Notes: generated by a model from the sequence alone, not told the origin. A stretch of 64,000 bases of DNA from Bacteroidia bacterium (GCA_030427925.1 JAUICJ010000008.1:54834-118833), one strand, 5' to 3'. Numbered from the stretch's first letter, positions 42,562-52,231 are shown. Numbers and translations: made by a program.

Positions 42562-43575
42562 ATGGATTCACTGTCCCAAATCGTGCTCGGCGCCGCCACC
42601 GGCGAAGCCGTCCTTGGCCGCCGCATCGGGAACAAGGCGCTGGTTTGGGGTGCGATCGGCGGGACGATTCCGGACTTGGACGTGCTCGGGGGGCTGGTGC
42701 TGGATCCGTTGGCGAACCTCGCGTTCCATCGGGGCATCACGCACTCGGTGCTGTTTTGGGTGGTGGGGGCTTGCGCGATGGCGTGGCCGCTCGCGCGGAG
42801 TCGGCGGAACGACGTGGGGTACGCGGGGTGGGCGGGGTTTTTCTTTGCCACGTTTGCGACGCACGTGCTGTTGGACTGCTTTACGTTGTACGGAACGCAG
42901 GTGTGGGCGCCGTTTGCGGACACGCGGGTGGCTTGGAGTACGATTTCGGTGGCGGATCCGCTGTATACCTTGCCGTTCCTGGGGTTCGTGGTGGCGCTGA
43001 GCCGGGCGGAAAAGGGGTCGGCGCGGCGGCGGAAGTGGCATCGGTGGGCGTGGGGATGGAGCTGCGGGGTTTTGGCCTTGACGGTGGTGAACAAGCTGCA
43101 TGTGGACCAAACCTTCCGCGCAGCCCTCGCCGCGCAAGGCATCCCGGCGACGCGCATGGTGACCACGCCGACCATCCTGAACAACGTCCTGTGGAACGCG
43201 ACGGCCGAAACCGCCGACGCCTACTACCTCGGCACCTACTCGCTGTTCGACACCTCGCCGGTGACGTTCGCCCGCGTCGAGAAAGGGTGGGAGCACCTCG
43301 GCGCCTTCGCGGAAGACCCGACGGTGCAGGTGTTGCAGTGGTTCAGCGACGGCTACCTCCACGTGGCGCCGCCGGTGGACGGGCTGTGGGAGTTCAGCGA
43401 CCTGCGGTTCGGCTCGTTTTCCGGCCGGGGCGATTCCCCGGACGATTTCATTTTCCGGCTGCGGGCGCGCACTTCAGGGGACGCTTTGGCTTTCGAAGGC
43501 GCAGCAGGTGGCCCGCCTCCCGAGAAGCGCGAGCAGTTTTTCCCGATGTTTTGGGAACGGCTGAAAGGCCGCTGA
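42562..43575 (+). CDS. YdjM-like membrane-bound metal-dependent hydrolase
   Basis: A 337-residue membrane protein of the YdjM family. The opening MDSLSQIVLGAATGEAVLG and the metal-site region FHRGITHSVLFW and ATHVLLDCFTLYGTQVW carry the conserved His and Asp residues. About five hydrophobic helices fill the first 190 residues; the last 140 are soluble. Substrate is unknown; members are linked to LexA/DNA-damage regulation in E. coli. The stop codon touches that of the convergent PhnA-type gene. There is a possible short promoter (TTATTTGG) immediately upstream. Confidence 0.9.
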   Translation: MDSLSQIVLGAATGEAVLGRRIGNKALVWGAIGGTIPDLDVLGGLVLDPLANLAFHRGITHSVLFWVVGACAMAWPLARSRRNDVGYAGWAGFFFATFATHVLLDCFTLYGTQVWAPFADTRVAWSTISVADPLYTLPFLGFVVALSRAEKGSARRRKWHRWAWGWSCGVLALTVVNKLHVDQTFRAALAAQGIPATRMVTTPTILNNVLWNATAETADAYYLGTYSLFDTSPVTFARVEKGWEHLGAFAEDPTVQVLQWFSDGYLHVAPPVDGLWEFSDLRFGSFSGRGDSPDDFIFRLRARTSGDALAFEGAAGGPPPEKREQFFPMFWERLKGR

Positions 43576-43920
43576 TTACGCCTTTCGGACAAATTCCGAC
43601 TTGAGGCCCATCGCCCCAAACCCGTCGATCTTGCACGCGATGTTGTGGTCGCCGTCCACGAGCCGGATTTTCTTCACCTTCGTTCCGGCCTTGACCGGCT
43701 TGGGGGCGCCTTTCACGGGCAAGTCCTTGATCACCACCACGTCGTCGCCGTCTTGCAGGACGTTGCCGTTCGCATCAAGGACCGCTCCTTCGGCGGCCTC
43801 CGCGGCGGCTTGTTCTTCAGCGTCCCAGGAATGCCCGCACTCGGGGCAGTTCATCATGGCCCCGTCGTGGTAGGCGAAGGGCGAGTTGCACTGGGGGCAG
43901 TGGATGGCTTCTTCTGACAT
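43576..43920 (-). CDS. PhnA/YjdM-family zinc-ribbon protein
   Basis: A 114-residue protein with an N-terminal zinc ribbon ([22 protein letters not shown]) and a C-terminal beta domain with the family motif [15 protein letters not shown], then [19 protein letters not shown] and a [17 protein letters not shown] end. This is the full PhnA-type protein, historically tied to phosphonate use but of unclear role. The start at 43920 is chosen because TACCTTGC lies 5 nt upstream of that ATG. Confidence 0.93.
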   Translation of the reverse strand: MSEEAIHCPQCNSPFAYHDGAMMNCPECGHSWDAEEQAAAEAAEGAVLDANGNVLQDGDDVVVIKDLPVKGAPKPVKAGTKVKKIRLVDGDHNIACKIDGFGAMGLKSEFVRKA

Positions 43921-43944
43921 GGCGCGCAAGGTAGGGAGGCCGCT

Positions 43945-46122
43945 TTAAGATTTGGTGAACCGCGTCAGGTTGGTGCCGTTTTTTCCATGCCAAATCACGA
44001 GGTACGTGCCCCCCGGCAGCCCCGCCACATCGAACCGCAACACCTCGCCCGGGCGGAATGCGCGCTCGGCCACGGTGCGTCCTTGCAGGTCGTGGATCCG
44101 GCACGTGCCGGAGGTTTCCGGGCAGCGCACGCTGAGTTCGTCGCGCGCGGGGTTGGGCCAAACCATCCCGGCTTCGGTCCACGCGACGGGCTCGGCCACG
44201 TCGTTGATTCCGAGCACGGCGAGCACGGCGGCGTACGCATTCACTTTGCCGACGCCCCAAACCGCATCGCCCTCCACCGGGAGCACGCCGGTTTCATCGT
44301 CTTGGCGGGCGGTGGCCTTGAGCGTGGCGCGGATCGCGGCGGGCGTCAAGGTGGGGTCGGCTTCGAGGAGGAGGGCGGCGATGCCCGCCACCGTGGGGGA
44401 GCTCATGCTCGTGCCGGAGTAGCGGGCGAAGGGATAGGTGGTGCCGTTGAACTCGGCTTCTTCGGCGAGGGTGAAGTTGGCGTCGGTGAACGACGAGATG
44501 GAGGAGAGGACGGACACGCCGGGGGCGGCGAGGTCGGGTTTGTGGCGCTCGTCGAGGGTGGGGCCGTGGGTGGTGAAGTAGGCCACTTCGCCGCCGAGTT
44601 CGGTGCCGCCTGGGCTGAAGTACTCGGCGCGGTAGGCCGCCACGGTGATGACGGACTCGGTGGAGGCGGGGTCGCCGATGCCGTATTCGGGGTTGCCGGC
44701 CGTCCAGCCGGGGAGGCTGCCGTAGAAGTCCTGGCCCCAGTTGCCGACGCCGTTGGAGAGGTGGGTCGTGTTCCACGCGTGCACCCGCCCGCTGGGCGCG
44801 GTGACTTTGAGGGCGATGTTGCGGTTCGCTGGGGGCGTTGCGATGCGCATCCGGACGAACGGGCGGTCGTTTGCGGGGTGGGCGGCCTCAACGGCTGCCG
44901 TGTACACGATCGTGTCGCCCTCGTGCACGAAGGTCGTGTCCCAAGCGAACGGACCGTCCGCCGTGTTCAGCCACGGGCCTTCCGCTAGGGTCGCGTTCAT
45001 CGCGCTGAGCAGGGTGAAGCCCGCCTCGAACGGCTCGCCGGGTTCGCCCCAGAGGGTCAAATCCTGGCCCCACATCGCCGGGTTGGCAGAAGCCGGGTAG
45101 TATTGGACGCGGGAGCGGAGGGTATCGCCGGAGAAGGTTTGGTCCAAATGGAAATTGTAATCCCCATTGTTGCCCGCGCTCCCCGCGAACACCACGCCCT
45201 CCTCCGACAGCGCGTCGATGAACTGGTTCACAAGCGAATTCCCGTCGCGCGATCCGATCTGCGTCAGCCCAAAACTCATGTTGATGACGAGGCGCTTCCC
45301 ATCGGCCTCGGCCACGGACTGCATCCAATCGAACGCGTCCATCGCGGCAGCGGCATCGATCAAGAACGTGGCGAACAGGAATTCGGCGGCCGGGGCCATG
45401 CCGCGCAACCCGATGCCCGCGCCGCTGCCTCCGGCAATCCCCGCAACGTGCGTGCCGTGCGTGGCGTACGAGTAGACGTTCACGGTGTCGGCCTGCAGCG
45501 CGGCGATGGCCCCGGGTTCGGTGGCCGCAGTGCCGTAGTCGAAGCCCTCGGGCGCGGGGCCGGCTTGGCGCCACTGGTCCCAAACCCCGCGCACGCGGCT
45601 GAAGGTCAGCGTGGTGTCGTAAAACATCGGGTGGGTGTAGTCGAAGCCCCAATCGACCACTCCGATGAGGACGTTTTCGCCGTGGTAACCTTGCGGGAGT
45701 CCGAAACCGGCCTGCACGCTGTCCACGCGGGTCGCGCCGATGCTCCGGTCGAGGTGGGGATAGGCGCGGGGGGCGATTTCGACGAATTCGAGCGGGAGGT
45801 CCGTGAGCGCGTCGAGGTGGCGAACGTCCACCCGGAACGACACGATGCCCCCGCGTTCCGCGCCCCATGTCACGCCTTCGGGCGCTGCGGCCGGCGACCA
45901 ATCGGCCGCGGTTTGCCCGAGGAAGCCCACCGTGCACATCCCGCGCGTCCAAGCCACCGGGAACGCGCCCGCGAGCGCTTCGTGCAGCCGCTCATCGGAA
46001 GGTTCAACGCGCGCTCGGTCGGCAATGGCCTCCAAAGCTTGCTTGGTCGTTACAGGAAGGCTGGGCTGGGCGAAACCCACTGCGGTGGCAAGGGCCAATG
46101 CGAAGGCGGAGAAGATTTTCAT
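43945..46122 (-). CDS. S8 subtilisin-like serine peptidase with T9SS sorting tail
   Basis: A 725-residue secreted protease. It has a signal peptide (MKIFSAFALALATAVGFAQ), then a short prodomain. The catalytic triad is visible: Asp in GVVDWGFDYTHP (about D157), His in YATHGTHVAGIAGG (about 226) and Ser in YSGTSMSSPTVAGIAALLLE (about 585). A beta-rich insert lies between His and Ser. The last 80 residues are a type IX sorting domain (VWPNPARDELSV, CRIHDLQGRTV, GGTYLVIWHGKNG). TACTTTTG lies 7 nt before the ATG. Upstream is an 86-bp repeat and a fragment of a second copy of this gene's 5' end. Confidence 0.93.
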   Translation of the reverse strand: MKIFSAFALALATAVGFAQPSLPVTTKQALEAIADRARVEPSDERLHEALAGAFPVAWTRGMCTVGFLGQTAADWSPAAAPEGVTWGAERGGIVSFRVDVRHLDALTDLPLEFVEIAPRAYPHLDRSIGATRVDSVQAGFGLPQGYHGENVLIGVVDWGFDYTHPMFYDTTLTFSRVRGVWDQWRQAGPAPEGFDYGTAATEPGAIAALQADTVNVYSYATHGTHVAGIAGGSGAGIGLRGMAPAAEFLFATFLIDAAAAMDAFDWMQSVAEADGKRLVINMSFGLTQIGSRDGNSLVNQFIDALSEEGVVFAGSAGNNGDYNFHLDQTFSGDTLRSRVQYYPASANPAMWGQDLTLWGEPGEPFEAGFTLLSAMNATLAEGPWLNTADGPFAWDTTFVHEGDTIVYTAAVEAAHPANDRPFVRMRIATPPANRNIALKVTAPSGRVHAWNTTHLSNGVGNWGQDFYGSLPGWTAGNPEYGIGDPASTESVITVAAYRAEYFSPGGTELGGEVAYFTTHGPTLDERHKPDLAAPGVSVLSSISSFTDANFTLAEEAEFNGTTYPFARYSGTSMSSPTVAGIAALLLEADPTLTPAAIRATLKATARQDDETGVLPVEGDAVWGVGKVNAYAAVLAVLGINDVAEPVAWTEAGMVWPNPARDELSVRCPETSGTCRIHDLQGRTVAERAFRPGEVLRFDVAGLPGGTYLVIWHGKNGTNLTRFTKS

Positions 46123-46160
46123 GACGGGTCAAAAGTAACGCGCTTCGATGCGTTGGACGG

Positions 46161-46246
46161 CGACCGCTCGTTTTGGAATCCCCACTTTGTGACCACCGGG
46201 CTAGAAAGTGGGGATTTCAATTTGAGCGAAGCGAATTTTTGTCCAA
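46161..46246. repeat. Dispersed GGGGATTTCAATT element, copy 2 (long form)
   Basis: 86 bp. It contains a 12-bp inverted repeat AATCCCCACTTT (46177-46188) and AAAGTGGGGATT (46205-46216) with a 16-nt loop, then CAATTTGAGCGAAGCGAATT. It matches copy 3 at 74 of 86 positions. Confidence 0.85.
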
Positions 46247-46260
46247 GTAAGCGAAGACAG

Positions 46261-46320
46261 GTCGGTCATGGCCGAGAACGCATGCTCGGTCGTTGTGCGG
46301 AGACTGGGCTGTGCGAACCC
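46261..46320 (-). pseudogene. Fragment of a second S8 peptidase gene 5' end
   Basis: The minus strand reads GFAQPSLRTTTEHAFSAMTD, aligning with GFAQPSLPVTTKQALEAIAD at residues 16-35 of the intact protease. The start codon region and everything after are lost. It lies between the two 86-bp repeats, so a unit of repeat plus gene start was duplicated and one copy decayed. Confidence 0.7.
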
Positions 46321-46349
46321 CGGTTCGTTGGCCCCAGTCAACACCCATG

Positions 46350-46435
46350 CGACCGCTCGTGCCGGATTCCCCACTTTCCGACCACCGCGCTGAAAAGTGG
46401 GGATTTCAATTCCAGCGAAGCGAATTTTGGTCCAA
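46350..46435. repeat. Dispersed GGGGATTTCAATT element, copy 3 (long form)
   Basis: 86 bp, 189 bp from copy 2 and 13 bp after the stop of the LuxR-type gene. Its inverted repeat is TCCCCACTTT/AAAGTGGGGA with a 16-nt loop. Together with copy 2 it fills most of the 326-bp gap between the LuxR-type and S8 genes. Confidence 0.85.
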
Positions 46436-46448
46436 CCCCGCGAGGGCC

Positions 46449-48728
46449 TTAATCGTTTTCTGCTTGGAGCGCCTGAATGAACCGGACCAAATCATCGGAC
46501 GCATCCAAGCTCCACTTGCCCCGAATCGAGGATCGCAGGTTGTACACGTTTCCCGGACTGCAGGACATGTGCTGAGCGATTTGGGCCACCGTCCAATCTT
46601 GCGCGAGGTACTGCGCCACCTCTTGTTCGGCGCTGGTGAGCAACTCCCAGAAATCGGTTGCAGCGACCGGTCTCGGTTGACTGGCCTTGATGATTTTCCA
46701 AGATGCAAGGGCGGCGTCAAGGGCCTCCGGATTCTTCAATCCCGCTGCAATGGCGGGCCAATTCGATGCAGTGGGTTGAAGTTTCGGTCGGCTCATCGAC
46801 CGTTGCGTCCCGATGATGGCGCCCACCAGGATCAGCAAGACCAGCAAGAGGAACGGGGCGTAGTCCGGGTCGAGCAGCAATTGCTGTTCGATCCAAACCT
46901 TGCTGGCGTCTGCGCTGGTCGCTTCCAACAGGCCATCAGGTGCCTCCTCACTCAAGGCCAATTCCAACGAGGACGATCCTGCTCGGAACCAATGCCACCA
47001 CGTGCTGTCGGGGACTTGCGCCCAACCGGGGCGGTCGGCCATCGGCGCAAGGGCCACATCAAAGGGCGCCGGGAGTTCGCTCAAATCAAGTTGGCGCAGG
47101 GAAGTCATCGCCCGGTTCCAACGAGCCGAATCTTCGAGGTGGATGGCGGTGATGACTTCGCTTTGGAGGTGAGCGAGTTCATCGGGTTGAGCCCAAGCGC
47201 TGGGTCCTCCGAGGAGCGTGCCCAGGACTGCGACGATTTGGATCATTTCCTGCAGGCGCTTTCGGAGGGAATCGTTGGGTTTGAGGTCGAGTCGCGTGCG
47301 GATTGCGTGGCGGGTTTTGTAGACGGTTGACACGCTGATGCCGAGCTCTTGGGCGATGGCCTTCGTGTGCACCCCTGCAGCGAGTTGCCGGGCGACGTGC
47401 TGTTCGAGCGGAGGCCACTGTTGGATTTGCGCGGAGTGGATTTGGTCTAGAAACCATTCCTGATGCGCCAAATTCCGCAACGCCCTCAGCGCCAACATGC
47501 GCTCCATCGGCGATGCCTTCCCTTTCTTCAAGAGCGCCGCCTCCACGTGCCCCTCCCACGCCGACGCGTTCAGGCCGTCCAATGCCACCAACTGCCGCCG
47601 CCGCTTCCACAGGACGACCCCATACGTAGCAGCGCCCAACGTCCCCAGCAGCAGCCCCCACATGGCCCATGCTGCGAAGGGGATCGGGCGACGAGCAACC
47701 GCCTGGAACTCCGTTGCTTCGCAAGGGGCTCCCGGGGCGCCCCGAAACACCGCAGGGACCTCCCGCACGCGGTCCCAAACACCCCGCCAATCGGCCTGGG
47801 ATGACGACTCGAACAGCGCGCAACTGGCTCCCAGCGACATCAATGCATCGGAGTGCGACTCCGATTCCAACCACGTCAGGAGGACCGGACGAATTGCCGC
47901 GAAGCGTTCGGGGTCGTTGGTCCAAAGGGCATGGTTCGTCAAGGCACAGGCAGCGGCCAGTTCGCGGCCGTTCCACGTTCCTTGGAGTTCGATCTCCGCG
48001 AGGGTCCTTTCGCATGCCGTTTCATCCCCTTGTTGGATTTCCGCATACAGCCGCGTGAGGAGAACGGCATTCCGTTCGCTGAGCAGGTATTCCACAAACG
48101 GATCATCCTCTTTTACGGCTTTCGCAATTTCCTCAAGGGCCAAATTGCACCAATCAATGGCTTCGGTGCACCGGCCGATGACCAGGTTCGCAAAGGCGAA
48201 GTTGTTGAATTCGATGGGGTTCAACGTCTCGGGGTCCAAATCGAATGCCGCTTGAAACGCCGCGAGCGCTTCCCGGTACCGGTTCAAATGCGTCAGCGTC
48301 GCCCCGAGTGCTTGGAGCGCTTGCTGTTGATTGATGACCGACTCGGTGGCCCCCACCTCAGCCGCTTTTCTGAACCAGTTGCTCGCCATTTCGTGCTCGC
48401 CATCTCTGAATGCGGTGACTCCACGAACGAAGAGCAGCGGACTGGGCACCCGGTTGCAAACTTGCGGCAACTCAAAGTCCAACGGGGGCCATTCGGTTCC
48501 GAGCAGGTTCGCACTGTTTCGCAGGAGAAACTCGACCAAGAGCAGGCTGTCGCATTCCTCTCGCGTGGTCTTCAGAGTGAGCATTTGGCGCGCTCGAATT
48601 TCCGCTTTCACGGGGTCGTGATCGCACGCTTCGAACGCCTGCTCCATGCGCTGCCACAAGGGCGGATTCGCTTGTGCAAGGCCGTGCCAGCATGTGAACA
48701 GCAAGGCGATCAAGAAGGGGGATTTCAT
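46449..48728 (-). CDS. Tandem membrane LuxR-type regulator (two sensor-HTH modules fused)
   Basis: This 759-residue protein reads as two one-component regulators joined head to tail. Module 1: signal peptide (MKSPFLIALLFTCWHGLAQ), TPR-like helices (about 100-330), membrane helix (AAWAMWGLLLGTLGAATYGV) and a LuxR-type HTH (HTKAIAQELGISVSTVYKTR). Module 2 follows without a stop: a signal-like segment (MIQIVAVLGTLLGGPSAWAQ), a short periplasmic part, a membrane helix (FLLLVLLILVGAIIG) and a second HTH (WTVAQIAQHMSCSPGNVYNL). Four membrane segments with alternating orientation would put both HTHs in the cytoplasm. It is divergent from a FISUMP surface-protein gene, its likely target. Confidence 0.8.
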   Translation of the reverse strand: MKSPFLIALLFTCWHGLAQANPPLWQRMEQAFEACDHDPVKAEIRARQMLTLKTTREECDSLLLVEFLLRNSANLLGTEWPPLDFELPQVCNRVPSPLLFVRGVTAFRDGEHEMASNWFRKAAEVGATESVINQQQALQALGATLTHLNRYREALAAFQAAFDLDPETLNPIEFNNFAFANLVIGRCTEAIDWCNLALEEIAKAVKEDDPFVEYLLSERNAVLLTRLYAEIQQGDETACERTLAEIELQGTWNGRELAAACALTNHALWTNDPERFAAIRPVLLTWLESESHSDALMSLGASCALFESSSQADWRGVWDRVREVPAVFRGAPGAPCEATEFQAVARRPIPFAAWAMWGLLLGTLGAATYGVVLWKRRRQLVALDGLNASAWEGHVEAALLKKGKASPMERMLALRALRNLAHQEWFLDQIHSAQIQQWPPLEQHVARQLAAGVHTKAIAQELGISVSTVYKTRHAIRTRLDLKPNDSLRKRLQEMIQIVAVLGTLLGGPSAWAQPDELAHLQSEVITAIHLEDSARWNRAMTSLRQLDLSELPAPFDVALAPMADRPGWAQVPDSTWWHWFRAGSSSLELALSEEAPDGLLEATSADASKVWIEQQLLLDPDYAPFLLLVLLILVGAIIGTQRSMSRPKLQPTASNWPAIAAGLKNPEALDAALASWKIIKASQPRPVAATDFWELLTSAEQEVAQYLAQDWTVAQIAQHMSCSPGNVYNLRSSIRGKWSLDASDDLVRFIQALQAEND

Positions 48729-48876
48729 GGGCAAAAGCGTGCACAGGCGAAGATAATGGATTTGAAAATCCAATGCGGGCGGGGCCTGTTGGTCATTTTT
48801 AGAGTTTGTGTGTGTGAGTTTAACTCTAAGTGGTTGTATATCTGTTAGTAAGATTCTTTAATGTGATGCTGTATGA

Positions 48877-48939
48877 CACGTGATTTGGTGTTCTTGAAAA
48901 GTCGATGATTCATTTCAGGATTTAATTACTTGTCACGTG
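48877..48939. promoter_or_regulatory. Two CACGTG sites between LuxR-type and FISUMP genes
   Basis: GACACGTGA (CACGTG at 48877-48882) and GTCACGTGG (CACGTG at 48934-48939), centres 57 bp apart, in an AT-rich intergenic region between divergent genes. Candidate regulator-binding sites; no experimental model is known. Confidence 0.35.
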
Positions 48940-49017
48940 GTTGGGAGGAGCTGTCGAATCCTTTCGGTATAAATCAAGGTACTTTTGGTCGTCACATTTT
49001 ACGATTTTATCGAAGTC

Positions 49018-51765
49018 ATGAAACGTTCGCTCTTCCTCGTTGCGGCCCTGTTGCTTTTTTCTTGCTCGTTACTCCATGCCCAACAAACTGCGGTGATGGG
49101 TGAGCCTCAAGGAAACAAAGTTTACTTGCGTGTGGATGCGCTCATGCTGCGCGGTGATTTGGACACGCTCTTCACAAAGTCGGCTGGGCTGCAAGACCAA
49201 ATCAGCAACCTGTCCTGGTCGGATGTCCTCGAGAATGGAACCACGCCCGGTCAGGACGTCAACTTCTTCGGCTACGACGCCACGGGCCTCGGCAACGTGA
49301 CCACGACGGGCACGTTCACCGGCGACAGCCTCGTCCTCAACAAGGACGCGGCGATCACCGGTCGCTTGAACGTGACGGACGTGACCTCGCTGAGCGACTC
49401 CCTCCTCGTGGCGGGCACGGTCGTCCTCAACGATTCGCTGCGGGTCGTAAAGGCAGCCAGCATCGGCGAGCGGCTCTACGTCACGGGCATCACGGCCCTC
49501 GGTGACAGCGTCCACGTGGTGGGCAACGTCGACTTCGATGCGCTCTTCAACGTGGACGGCGCGGCCACCTTTGGCAGCACGGTAGAAGTCACAGGCGTCG
49601 GCACCTTCCGCGACACGTTGAACGTAGACGGCGCGACCCTGCTCAACGACTCCCTCAACGTCGACGGCAACACCTACCTCGAACAGGACCTCCAGGTCGA
49701 CGGCAACACGAACATCGGCGGCACGGTCAACATCTCCGGCGCAGTCACCCTCGGCGACGCCCTGAGCGTCACGGGCAAAACCTCCCTCGGCGACAGCCTC
49801 CTCGTAACGGGCGGGGCCCAATTCGACAGCGGCGTGAACGTCGACGGCAACACGACCCTCAACGCGGTGACGGTCGACGGCGACCTCGACCTCAACGGCA
49901 ACGCGGACATCAGCGGCACGCTCGACGTGCACGGCGCAACCACCCTCGCCGACTCGCTCACGGTAGAAGGCGAAACGATCCTCAACGACACGCTCAAAGT
50001 CAACGCCCCCGCTTTGATGAACGACTCCCTGCACGTGGCCGGCGGCGCTGGCTTCGGCTCGGACGTGACCGTAGACGGCGCGACGGCGCTCGGCGGCAAC
50101 CTCGACGTCACGGGCAACACGTCGCTCGGTGGAACCCTCGGCGTGAACGGCGTGACGAGCTTGAACGACAGCCTCCTCGTGACGGGCGGAGCGGATTTCG
50201 ACAGCGGCCTCAACGTGGACGGCAACACGACCCTGAACACCGCTGCTGTCAGCGGCACGACGACCTTGCAGGGCGAACTGACCGTCAATGCCGAGGCGAC
50301 CTTCAACGACACCGTGCACTTCAGCAAGCCCGCCCTGTTCAGCGACAGCGCGGATTTTGCAGGCAACGTGAACGTGGGCGGAACGATGGAAGTGACGCAG
50401 CTCATCATCGACGGCGTGACCATTCCCGCGCTCGACAACACGGACGCGTTGCCCGAAGGCGACACGAATTTGTACTTCACGGCGGCCCGAGAGGCGGCGT
50501 TGCAAGCGCAGTTGGACCAAATCGACTCGTTGAATGCGGTCCTTGCTGCCACGTTGGACAACCTGCTCAATCAACTGTACGATCCGGCCACCTCGACCAC
50601 GACCGCGGCAACGCCGGTGGTTGCGACCACGGCCACCTTGACCGCCACGTTCGACGACGGCGGAGCGGAACCGGAATCGGCGGGCTTTGTGTTCTCGACG
50701 AGCCCGACGTTTGCAGACTCGACGGTGTACACGGTAACACCCGGAGCCGGTTCCATGACGCATGCGCTCAGCGACTTGACGAAGGGAACCACGTATTACT
50801 ACAAGGCGTTCGTGGAGACGATCATGGGCCGGGCGGAGGGCGCCGTTCAGAGCTTCACGACCATCGATGATGCGGCGGTGACAACCCTTGCCGTTTTGGA
50901 TGCAGCCCAAACCACCGCAACGCTGCGTGGCGACATCACGAGCAATGGGGGCGGGACGATTTCGGCTTCAGGGTTCAAATACGGGACGGATGCGACCTTG
51001 GCAACGGCCACGGACGTCGCGAGCAGCGCGATCACCGGTGAATACACCGAGGCGCTCACTGGGTTGTCCCAGAACACCCAATATTATTTCCACGCATTTG
51101 CAACGAATGAGGCCGGTATGGTCACCGGTGATACGTTGAGTTTTTCGACAGTTGGCCCTTGCGGTGGAGATTTTTCAATCACATACTGGGACTACGATTA
51201 TTCATTGGTTGAAATTGGCGATGAATGTTGGTTTTCAGAAAATCTGCGTACAACTAAACTACGTGATGGGACTCTAATAGCTTCTGCTCATATCTGTGCT
51301 CCAGATTCTTCGATAATCCAAATGGAAAGTTCTGTCTATCCGTTGGATTGCACAAACGATGAAGCCTACATCTCGTCCTATGGCTATCTCTACAGCATTA
51401 TTTACATGAGTAATTCTGCCATATGTCCAGCAGGTTGGGAGGTTCCAACCGAGGCTGATTGGAACGCCCTTAAGGCAATTGCTGGAAATTCAGCATCTGC
51501 ACTGATGAGCGCAGATGGTTGGGACGGAGACCCTTTGAATAACTTGGGGTTCAATGCTTTGCCAGGTGGGGCTGCGTCAGGAGAAGGAAGCCTCGGAGGC
51601 TCATGGTCTGGTACAGGAAGTCTTGCGGTGTTTTGGTCGAGAGGTGCTGGACTTTACGGACCCATGGTGATTAAGTCTAGCGGGATTTCAGTAGGTTTTT
51701 GGTGGACTAGTTATACAGGTATTTCAAATAATAATAAAGCGTCCATCCGGTGTAAAAAGCAATGA
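49018..51765 (+). CDS. Repeat-rich surface protein with FISUMP domain
   Basis: A 915-residue secreted protein. Signal peptide (MKRSLFLVAALLLFSCSLLHAQ), then about 20 short beta repeats over residues 90-470 built from xLNDSLxVxGxxxxxxxVxVxG units (for example TLNVDGATLLNDSLNVDG), likely a beta-helix or stalk. Two Fn3-like units follow (residues 520-700: TTYYYKAFVETIMGRAEGAV). The C-terminal FISUMP domain (Fibrobacter succinogenes major paralogous domain) starts near 715 with WDYDYSLVEIGDECWFSENL and has ICPAGWEVPTEADWNALK and IRCKKQ. The start at 49018 begins the signal peptide. Base composition falls sharply at about 51130-51180, so the last 200 codons look imported. Confidence 0.85.
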   Translation: MKRSLFLVAALLLFSCSLLHAQQTAVMGEPQGNKVYLRVDALMLRGDLDTLFTKSAGLQDQISNLSWSDVLENGTTPGQDVNFFGYDATGLGNVTTTGTFTGDSLVLNKDAAITGRLNVTDVTSLSDSLLVAGTVVLNDSLRVVKAASIGERLYVTGITALGDSVHVVGNVDFDALFNVDGAATFGSTVEVTGVGTFRDTLNVDGATLLNDSLNVDGNTYLEQDLQVDGNTNIGGTVNISGAVTLGDALSVTGKTSLGDSLLVTGGAQFDSGVNVDGNTTLNAVTVDGDLDLNGNADISGTLDVHGATTLADSLTVEGETILNDTLKVNAPALMNDSLHVAGGAGFGSDVTVDGATALGGNLDVTGNTSLGGTLGVNGVTSLNDSLLVTGGADFDSGLNVDGNTTLNTAAVSGTTTLQGELTVNAEATFNDTVHFSKPALFSDSADFAGNVNVGGTMEVTQLIIDGVTIPALDNTDALPEGDTNLYFTAAREAALQAQLDQIDSLNAVLAATLDNLLNQLYDPATSTTTAATPVVATTATLTATFDDGGAEPESAGFVFSTSPTFADSTVYTVTPGAGSMTHALSDLTKGTTYYYKAFVETIMGRAEGAVQSFTTIDDAAVTTLAVLDAAQTTATLRGDITSNGGGTISASGFKYGTDATLATATDVASSAITGEYTEALTGLSQNTQYYFHAFATNEAGMVTGDTLSFSTVGPCGGDFSITYWDYDYSLVEIGDECWFSENLRTTKLRDGTLIASAHICAPDSSIIQMESSVYPLDCTNDEAYISSYGYLYSIIYMSNSAICPAGWEVPTEADWNALKAIAGNSASALMSADGWDGDPLNNLGFNALPGGAASGEGSLGGSWSGTGSLAVFWSRGAGLYGPMVIKSSGISVGFWWTSYTGISNNNKASIRCKKQ

Positions 51766-52231
51766 GGATCTCCAAGCGAACGGAAAAACCATTGAGTTGT
51801 AGAGGTGCAAAATCGCTCAGAATGGAAAGATTCTCACAATTTTTGCGGGCTAGTGAGAATCGGGCTAAATTGTTTCAAAGTTCTCAATTTCTCGCTAGTG
51901 CATGTTGCTTTTGAGCCCTTAGATCATTCGGGCATCGACGGGAGAACAGCGCTTGATTTTCTTCACTGCGCTAATTGCAATCGATTTTTGTGAGAGTCTG
52001 GTTTTTGGGATTTGTTGAAATTCACGGAGAATACTGAAGCATTTCGGCGATGGATGATTGGAAGTCCTAAATGTTGGCCTTAGTCCATTAAAGTCGATGG
52101 AGCCAGCATTGGACGGGGCGATTCAAGGGGTTTGACCGCAACAAGCAGATAAACATGAAACGGTTGAGCGGGTTAAGGCTCACGATGAAAATGCCTGACG
52201 AACGCGCCCGATTGATTAGCAGAAACCAATC
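51766..52231. other. AT-rich gene-free stretch
   Basis: No intact gene. A short frame at about 52015-52080 reads LLKFTENTEAFRRWM and stops, and may be another transposase scrap. AT content is similar to the FISUMP tail just upstream. Confidence 0.5.

Noticed and set aside
46161..46435. CRISPR array
   Set aside because: Two 86-bp copies 189 bp apart with differing intervals do not form a CRISPR repeat-spacer pattern. No cas genes are present.
49069..50910. 613-codon antisense frame over the repeat region of the FISUMP gene
   Set aside because: It mirrors the plus-strand repeats. The plus strand has the signal peptide and domains.
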